NCBI GenBank assembly: GCA_020633825.1
Contig: JACKCV010000003.1
Coordinates: forward strand, 62,001-126,000
Direction: 5' to 3'
DNA: 64,000 nucleotides
From: Fibrobacteria bacterium
GTDB taxonomy: Bacteria > Fibrobacterota > Fibrobacteria > UBA5070
Shown here: positions 59,701 to 64,000 of the stretch, in pieces
Position numbering within the stretch: position 1 is the first letter of the stretch
How the letters are laid out: each line of letters begins with the position of its first letter
Notes under the pieces: generated by a model
Database searches by the model: none
Told to the model about the DNA's origin: nothing
Seen by the model: only the letters and a program-made list of their open reading frames with translations
Made by a program: the position numbers and the translations under genes

Positions 59701-60376
59701 GCTCAGCTCCAAGTACAACCCCGCCCGCACCTTCACCGCCGAGGGAACCGTGGGAATCGGCGGCATGTACATGTGCATCTACGGCATGGATTCCCCGGGC
59801 GGGTACCAGCTGGTGGGGCGCACCCTTCCCATCTGGAACAAGTTCCTGAGAAACAGGAGCTTCGACGAGGAGCCATGGCTCCTGAAATTCTTCGACCAGG
59901 TGCGATTCCATCCCGTCTCGGAGGAGGAGCTGGAAATCCAGAGGGACCTGTTCCGCGAAGGGAAGTTCCAGGTCCGCACCGAGGAGGAGACCTTCCATTT
60001 CGGGGAGTACACCCGGTTCCTGGAGCGCGAAGCCGATTCCATCGCGGCCTTCCGGGAAAGACAGAAATCGGCCTACGAGGACGAGGTGCGGCACTGGGCG
60101 AACTCGCCCGCCGCAATCTCCTCGCCCTCCCTCCCTCCGGGCGAGACCGTCGTGCCCGAGGGCGACCCGGTCCGATCGGACATGCACGGCAGCGTCTGGA
60201 AGATCCTCGTCGAACCTGGATCCATCGTCAAAGCCGGGGATCCCTTGGTGGTGATCGAGGCCATGAAGATGGAGATGCAGGTCGTGGCGCCTCGCGACGG
60301 CATGGTTTCCGCGGTGCTCGCCAAGACCGGTTCCCCCGTCGCGACGGGGGACCTGCTGGCCGTCCTCGCCTCCTGA
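56795..60376 (+). CDS. uca: Urea carboxylase (biotin-dependent)
   Basis: A 1193-residue enzyme that uses ATP and bicarbonate to carboxylate urea to allophanate. Residues 1-450 are biotin carboxylase ('LVANRGEIALRAIRTLRRLG', ATP-grasp 'KTTAGGGGIGLSR', 'FLEVNTRLQVEHPVTEMVTG'). Next come the two carboxyltransferase parts of the KipA/KipI type ('GHWDVGVPPSGPMDDWSFRL' and 'LEYGEDVLDLALRLRVHLLM'), then a Tyr/Trp-rich urea-carboxylase-specific part ('GIGGMYMCIYGMDSPGGYQL'). The C-terminal biotinyl domain carries K1158 in 'IEAMKMEMQV'. Together with AtzF it replaces urease, which is not present in this window. Confidence 0.97.
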   Translation: MFHTVLVANRGEIALRAIRTLRRLGVRSVAIHSDPDRHAPHVAEADLAVSLGGVKPSENYLDIESILRACLETGAQAVYPGYGFLSESAEFAEACEAAGILFVGPTPHQIREFGLKHRAREIATASAVPLAPGTGLLSSVEEALAEADRIGWPVMLKTTAGGGGIGLSRCDDAAALRSAFDSVSRLGAQFFRDGGVFLERFVDQARHVEVQILGDGKGNVWALGERDCSLQRRNQKVLEETPAPNLPVPTRKALHEAAVRLGRSISYRSAGTVEFLYDARRDEFHFLEVNTRLQVEHPVTEMVTGLDLVECMLRVACGDPLPVEDLERAPRGASIEVRLYAEDPVRNFQPSPGVLTEVSFPDSARVDGWISTGTEVSAHYDPMLAKLIVHGKDRAEAIRLMSEALGKTRLQGIQTNLAWLRSVIQAPEFVAGTPTTRLLDSFTWSPDLIEVLDPGTSTTIQDHPGRVGHWDVGVPPSGPMDDWSFRLANRLVGNPPDAAGFEATLQGPSLRFHRGGVIALAGARVDATLDDIPVPMNQAIRVEPGQVLKTGRARSGCRIYLAVRGGLDVPLYLGSRSTFTLGQFGGHGGRILRVGDMIAPLAFGSDASEPRFSPLAEDFVPEFPTTWRIGALVGPHAAPDYLTTESVEEFFAEEWEVHYNSNRLGVRLVGPKPRWTRRDGGEAGLHPSNVHDCEYAVGSINFTGDSPVILTVDGPSLGGFVCPATIAKAELWKVGQVKPGDRIRFVPIDLERALELELDQLTRLSTLEGCVPDPQTLRPVAWNGALLVDRAARDHHPRLEIRQAGDTYLLLEYGEDVLDLALRLRVHLLMQSIRSAGLPVEELAPGVRSLQIRYHDSRITRSDLLERLLDLDDALPDVAEVSIPTRVLHLPMAFEDSATLGAVQRYRETVRAEAPWLPSNTEFLRRINGLTSVEEVAQTIFATSYMVLGLGDVYLGAPCAVPVDPRHRLLSSKYNPARTFTAEGTVGIGGMYMCIYGMDSPGGYQLVGRTLPIWNKFLRNRSFDEEPWLLKFFDQVRFHPVSEEELEIQRDLFREGKFQVRTEEETFHFGEYTRFLEREADSIAAFRERQKSAYEDEVRHWANSPAAISSPSLPPGETVVPEGDPVRSDMHGSVWKILVEPGSIVKAGDPLVVIEAMKMEMQVVAPRDGMVSAVLAKTGSPVATGDLLAVLAS

Positions 60377-60394
60377 ATCCCACCCTCTCAAACC

Positions 60395-60419
60395 GGGGCG
60401 CCTCCGACGCGCCCCGGGA
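60395..60419 (+). other. Strong GC hairpin before the GntR gene
   Basis: CCGGGGCGC and GCGCCCCGG form a 9-base stem with a 7-base loop between urea carboxylase and the regulator. No T-run follows. It may lower read-through and so keep regulator expression below that of the enzymes. A Shine-Dalgarno GGAGG follows before the ATG at 60437. Confidence 0.55.
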
Positions 60420-60436
60420 CCCAATCCGGAGGCGAC

Positions 60437-61117
60437 ATGGGACTCCCCCGACCGAAGAATCTCGCCGATGATGTCTACGCGCACGTGAAGGCGGACCTGT
60501 TCGAATTCCGGATGCTTCCGGGAGACCGCTTCACGGAATCCGACATCGGTTCCAGGACGGGAGCGAGCCGGACGCCCGTGCGACAGGCCCTCTACAGACT
60601 GGAACGCGAGGGATACCTCGAGGTCCGGTACCGGAACGGTTGGCAGGTCCGCCCCCTCGACTTCCGGCAACTCGACGAATTCTACGACCTGCGCATCCTC
60701 CTGGAGCAGACCGCCGTCCGACGGCTTGCGCTCCTGGAACCGGGGGAGCTCCATCGGATCCTCCTTCCATTGGAGGAACGCTGGACCGGTCCGAGGCCGG
60801 AACCGGAAGACCCCACCTCCACCGCCGACGCGGATGAAACCTTCCATTGCTCCCTGGTCGCCGGGGCCGGGAATGCCGAAATGGCCCGCGTGCACGCCGA
60901 AGCCACGGAGAAGGTCCGGATCATCCGCCGCATGGATTTCACGCGCCAGGAGCGGATCGAGGCCACCTATGCCGAACACGCAGCCATCCTGCGGGCGATC
61001 GGTCGTCGCCGCGTCGACGAGGCGGTGAGGCTCCTCGACGCGCACATCTCCGTATCGCGCATCGAGGTCCGCAACCTCACGCTCCACCGTCTGCAGAGCG
61101 CGCGTTCCCGGCGCTGA
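60437..61117 (+). CDS. GntR-family regulator with FCD ligand domain
   Basis: A 226-residue DNA-binding protein. The N-terminal winged helix reads 'FRMLPGDRFTESDIGSRTGA' and 'SRTPVRQALYRLEREGYL'; the FCD all-helical domain follows with the metal/ligand residues in 'DETFHCSLV', 'TYAEHAAILRAIGRR' and 'LLDAHISVSR'. FadR-type regulators bind TNGTATACNA palindromes, and one lies upstream of urtA. Being the last gene of the urea locus it is the obvious candidate regulator; the effector may be urea, allophanate or an amide. GGAGG precedes the ATG. Confidence 0.9.
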   Translation: MGLPRPKNLADDVYAHVKADLFEFRMLPGDRFTESDIGSRTGASRTPVRQALYRLEREGYLEVRYRNGWQVRPLDFRQLDEFYDLRILLEQTAVRRLALLEPGELHRILLPLEERWTGPRPEPEDPTSTADADETFHCSLVAGAGNAEMARVHAEATEKVRIIRRMDFTRQERIEATYAEHAAILRAIGRRRVDEAVRLLDAHISVSRIEVRNLTLHRLQSARSRR

Positions 61118-61533
61118 CTCCGTTTCGGGAATCGCCCACGATCCTCCGGGATCCTGGATTCCCGCGAAGTCGTCTCCCGCCCCCCCCCCGCCCGGTCGAG
61201 GTTCCGCCCGGAAGCTCGCGCGTCCTCGATCCCGGATACCGATCCACCTTGCCAGATCCTGTCCAAAGGCTCCGCCCGGTTCCGTCTTGCCGAGCGGCAT
61301 TCGCATCGCGCCACGACTCGCGGGCGTCCCGCCAAAATCGATTCGCGACCGCTCCGAGCGGGCATGCGGATCCGGGGATCCGACGGGATTCCGATCCTCG
61401 GGCGGGAAACGAAAGAACCCCGGCTCGCCTAGACGAACCGGGGTCCCGTGTGCCCCCGCCGGAGGTGAAGCGCAAACCGCCGGGGGGCCGTGCTACCCAG
61501 GGAAATCCCCGGGCGCCATCTCGATGTGGTGGA
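61118..61533. other. Gene-free interval between the GntR gene and the porin gene
   Basis: About 416 bases without a convincing gene. It contains a nested inverted repeat near 61126-61164 (CGGGAATC...GATTCCCG with a GATCC/GGATC stem inside) just after the GntR gene, which may be a transcript-end structure, and the porin terminator at 61417-61444. Nothing else recognisable. Confidence 0.5.
61417..61444 (-). terminator. Probable terminator of the porin-like gene
   Basis: On the minus strand ACCCCGG and CCGGGGT pair over 7 bases, extended by partial CG pairing inside, and are followed by a T-rich stretch (TCTTTCGTTTCC). It lies about 90 bases past the stop of the porin-like gene. Confidence 0.6.
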
Positions 61534-62703
61534 TCAGAAGGAGTAGACGGTTTCAAACCCTGCGAAGAAGGTCATGGGATCCGTTTCGCCAGCCTTCACA
61601 CGCCCCTCCGTGGTGTACATGGTGCCGCCTCCATACACGGTGATCAAAGCGTCTTCGACCGGGTACAGGTAGAGGTTCGGGGTGAAAGAGGTGTTCTCCG
61701 TCTTGTCCTTGCTCATGTCGGTGTCCTTGTACTCCACGGCGAATCCCACCGCGACCAGGTCCGAGAACTTGTAGCCGGGTTCGGTGTAGACGATCAGATC
61801 CTCGCCGATGGCGTCGTAGGTTCGTCCATGCCGGATCGGGAAGGAGTATTCGGGAGCCTCCCCCTTGGCAGTGGCTTCAGCCTTGGGAGCGAAGACCACG
61901 GCATTGGAGAGCGAAAAATCCCCGAAGGAGAGGTTCGGCTCGGCCACCACGGAGAACCCGATCGCGTGCTTGGTGGCAGCGAACGGCATGGACTCGTCGG
62001 GATCGGTTTCCGGATCGTCGAGAACGCTGTCCTTCCGATTGTCGGCACCGAAGACGCTGCCGGTCAGTCCGAGGCTCAGAGGCCCGAACTCGCCCTTGAA
62101 CTGCGCACCCGCGGTCCAGGGGAGGTTCTTGCTGATGCCGGTGGTGATATCGGCGAATGGCTCGAGAGTCATTCCTTCCGCGAGCGTGGCCATGTAACTG
62201 GCACCGATGGCGGTAACGTCGTCCTGGATGTCGGGGTTGCCTGCGTAGACCGTCAGACCGCCGGCGGTGAAGCTGGCTCCTTGGACCGCCTCGGTTCGGG
62301 CCCCACCTGTGTAGCGCTTGAGCGCATAGTAACCGATGGAACCCTTCCCCACGACGACATCGCCGACCACCAAGGTCATGTCCTCATCGATCGCCCAGGT
62401 GAGGGTTGCCCCGTCGAAGGCGAATCCGGGCCAACGTCCCGCGGCACCCGAGGCGCCGACCGTGGGAACCGCGCCGGCCAGGGCCGCGCCATAAAGCTGG
62501 GCGGACACGGCGTCCGAAAATTTGATGTTCGCGGTCAGGTTGGCTTCGACATTGTGACTGTACATCGGTGCATCGGCCAAGGTGTCGAGACCCACCAAGG
62601 TTCCGGCATCGACCGAACCCGAGAAAGTGACCTCTGCGGCATTGGCGACAGAAGCTGCGAAACAGGCGCCGACAAGCGCCGAGGTGGTGAGCGAACGGAT
62701 CAC
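61534..62703 (-). CDS. Porin-like outer-membrane protein
   Basis: A 389-residue protein with a signal peptide ('SALVGACFAASVANAAEV', cleavage at ANA-AE). The mature chain begins 'VTFSGSVDAGTLVGLDTL' and consists of many amphipathic strands with Asp/Glu-rich turns, ending 'FFAGFETVYSF' with a terminal Phe. This is the style of a 16-stranded-size porin. The GTG at 62703 has AGGAGG 5 bases upstream, a very strong ribosome site, consistent with an abundant envelope protein. The gene looks slightly less GC-rich than its neighbours. Transported substrate unknown. Confidence 0.78.
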   Translation of the reverse strand: MIRSLTTSALVGACFAASVANAAEVTFSGSVDAGTLVGLDTLADAPMYSHNVEANLTANIKFSDAVSAQLYGAALAGAVPTVGASGAAGRWPGFAFDGATLTWAIDEDMTLVVGDVVVGKGSIGYYALKRYTGGARTEAVQGASFTAGGLTVYAGNPDIQDDVTAIGASYMATLAEGMTLEPFADITTGISKNLPWTAGAQFKGEFGPLSLGLTGSVFGADNRKDSVLDDPETDPDESMPFAATKHAIGFSVVAEPNLSFGDFSLSNAVVFAPKAEATAKGEAPEYSFPIRHGRTYDAIGEDLIVYTEPGYKFSDLVAVGFAVEYKDTDMSKDKTENTSFTPNLYLYPVEDALITVYGGGTMYTTEGRVKAGETDPMTFFAGFETVYSF

Positions 62704-62848
62704 GGAATCCTCCTCTGGATTGTTAGGATCAAGGGTGTTCTTGCCCTGTGGTCCAACTTGGAATGCCAAACCCGTGCCAAGTCGCGTTTCGCGGCCCCGC
62801 TAACGAAATCCCCGCGTTTTCGCCGACGAATTCCGCGAAAACGACAAA

Positions 62849-62875
62849 GCGCCCTGACAACAATTGTCAGGGCGC
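62849..62875 (-). terminator. Rho-independent terminator after the PfkB gene
   Basis: GCGCCCTGACAA and TTGTCAGGGCGC form a perfect 12-base stem with a 3-base loop. On the minus strand it is followed by TTTGTCGTTTT. It lies about 85 bases past the PfkB stop and upstream of the porin start, so it separates the two minus-strand genes. Confidence 0.8.
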
Positions 62876-62961
62876 CCGAAATTGTCCATCATTGGCGGAA
62901 TTGGCCGACCCGAAAGACTTTTGTCAATCCCGGTCGGTGCTACCCGTCGAACCGGTTCGGC

Positions 62962-64000
62962 TCAGACGGGAGGGGGGCAATCGGCGATCTTCGCCCCGGC
63001 CCAATCGGACATGAAACCTGTCAACTCCTCGAAGGTGGGACTGCGTCCGATGCGCACGTAGGTGCCGGAGGTGCACACACCGGTCCACAGACAGGCCTCC
63101 AGCGGCAGGCCCGCGAGGTAGCCACCGGTGAAGCCCCCGTTGAAGTGGTCGCCCGCCCCGGTGGTCAGCACCGGCTTGGCGCAGAAGGGCCCCGGAACCC
63201 CGGCGGTGACGCCCCCGACATGGGCGGAGGCGTAGGCCACCATGTGGATCACCACTCCATGGATGCCCATGGTCTCGGCGATGCGCCGCGAGGCGACCTT
63301 GCCGCCTTCGACGGAATCCTCGGGAACCTCGGTGATTCCCAGGACGGAGGAGACCTGCTCGGCTTCCCGGAGATTGACACCGAGCACCACCTTGGCCTTC
63401 TTCTGCAACTTGCCCATCAGCTGGAGGACTTCCAGCAGGTCCTGCTTGGGACGCTTTTCGGGATCGGCGAGATCGAAGAAGATGGTCAGGTTCGGGGAAA
63501 CCGGCAGAGCCTTCTCCATCTCGACCAGGAGAGGAGTCATCTCGGTGAGTTGGGTCCAGTTCGTGCAGGCCAGGAGGGCTCCACCGAAGAGGACCTCGTC
63601 GCGCCGGTCCCCCAGCGCGGAAACCAGGTTGGGCCAGTTCATGTCCTTCATGGTTCCGGGTTTGCCCAGCATGAGCTTGCCGTCGGTGAATTCCAGGGCC
63701 TGGGTGTATCCCGGATCGCCCGCGGAGATCATCTCGATGTTGGGGAGGTCGGAAGCGAGCTTCTCGAAGACCGCGTGCAGCGGCTTCCCCATCAGTCCGA
63801 CGCAGATGATCTTGGGCCCGAGCGATCCGAGGGCGGAGGCCATGAGGGGACCGTTGCCGCCCAGCTTCTGCTGCAAGGGAACCAGTTCGATGTTGGCGCT
63901 CTTCCCCGCGGCCGAGAGGATGCGCTTCCCGAGCGACTCGATGGTGGGAATGGCGGTGTAGTTGTCCTTGTCCGCACGGACATCCACGGCGTGGATGATC
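62962..64000 (-). CDS. PfkB-family carbohydrate/nucleoside kinase (5' end outside window)
   Basis: At least 345 codons are present; the frame stays open to the right edge (an in-frame GTG at 63987 may be internal). The family signature near the C-terminus is 'LTTGAGDHFNGGFTGGYLAG', with the catalytic Asp in 'GAGD'. Earlier parts show 'GGNGPLMASALGSLGPKIIC' (substrate Gly-Gly loop) and 'VVLGVNLREAEQVSSVLG'. PfkB kinases phosphorylate sugars or nucleosides; the substrate cannot be told. A strong terminator lies downstream at 62849-62875. Confidence 0.85.
   Translation of the reverse strand, partial: IIHAVDVRADKDNYTAIPTIESLGKRILSAAGKSANIELVPLQQKLGGNGPLMASALGSLGPKIICVGLMGKPLHAVFEKLASDLPNIEMISAGDPGYTQALEFTDGKLMLGKPGTMKDMNWPNLVSALGDRRDEVLFGGALLACTNWTQLTEMTPLLVEMEKALPVSPNLTIFFDLADPEKRPKQDLLEVLQLMGKLQKKAKVVLGVNLREAEQVSSVLGITEVPEDSVEGGKVASRRIAETMGIHGVVIHMVAYASAHVGGVTAGVPGPFCAKPVLTTGAGDHFNGGFTGGYLAGLPLEACLWTGVCTSGTYVRIGRSPTFEELTGFMSDWAGAKIADCPPPV

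Overview
This is a GC-rich bacterial chromosome segment of ordinary gene density (about 50 protein genes, one tRNA). I see no prophage, insertion sequence, rRNA or CRISPR array. Two things point to the FCB side of the tree (Bacteroidota/Fibrobacterota-like); Fibrobacterota is my best guess but is not proven. First, -10 elements of the TAnnTTTG type recur directly upstream of genes, matching the promoter described for Bacteroidota. Second, the window encodes a short primary sigma factor without region 1.1 and the long, insert-bearing form of IspG. Non-ATG starts (TTG, GTG) with good Shine-Dalgarno sites and 4-base stop/start overlaps (ATGA, GTGA, TTGA) are common.

Layout. 1-13 kb: osmotic and trehalose block. 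It holds the end of a trehalose-6-phosphate synthase, a PadR regulator, an MscS channel, trehalose-phosphatase, a cation/proton antiporter, a trehalose synthase-maltokinase fusion, a ClC exchanger and a second putative Na+/H+ antiporter. Inside this block (1977-4294, minus strand) lies a three-gene cassette: an ArsM-like methyltransferase, an easily missed 30-residue Cys-rich peptide and a radical SAM/SPASM maturase. It looks like an uncharacterised RiPP system and is the most interesting item here.

13-22 kb: a possible outer-membrane protein, an 838-residue sulfur-trafficking fusion (CoA-disulfide reductase, rhodanese, TusA, DsrE), tRNA-Thr, an MCE protein, ispG, serA and pyrE. 22-31 kb: a lipoprotein, a TPR protein coupled to a tandem ThyX-like protein and a dUTPase, then an NfeD/NfeD/FloA membrane-domain operon. 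31-38 kb: an M20 peptidase-like protein with a damaged active site, a glycosyltransferase-like protein, lgt, the sigma factor, a TPR protein, a membrane protein and an RNase D-like exonuclease. 38-49 kb: hydrolase, RDD protein, penicillin-binding protein 1A, HD and metallo-beta-lactamase proteins, ffh, rplS, tyrS and two small envelope proteins.

49.4-61.1 kb: a complete urea-use locus. It has the UrtABCDE ABC importer, allophanate hydrolase and urea carboxylase (the ATP-dependent, urease-free route), ending with a GntR/FCD regulator. A CTTGTATACAAG palindrome upstream of urtA fits the operator type used by such regulators. The window closes with a porin-like protein and a PfkB-family kinase that runs off the right edge.
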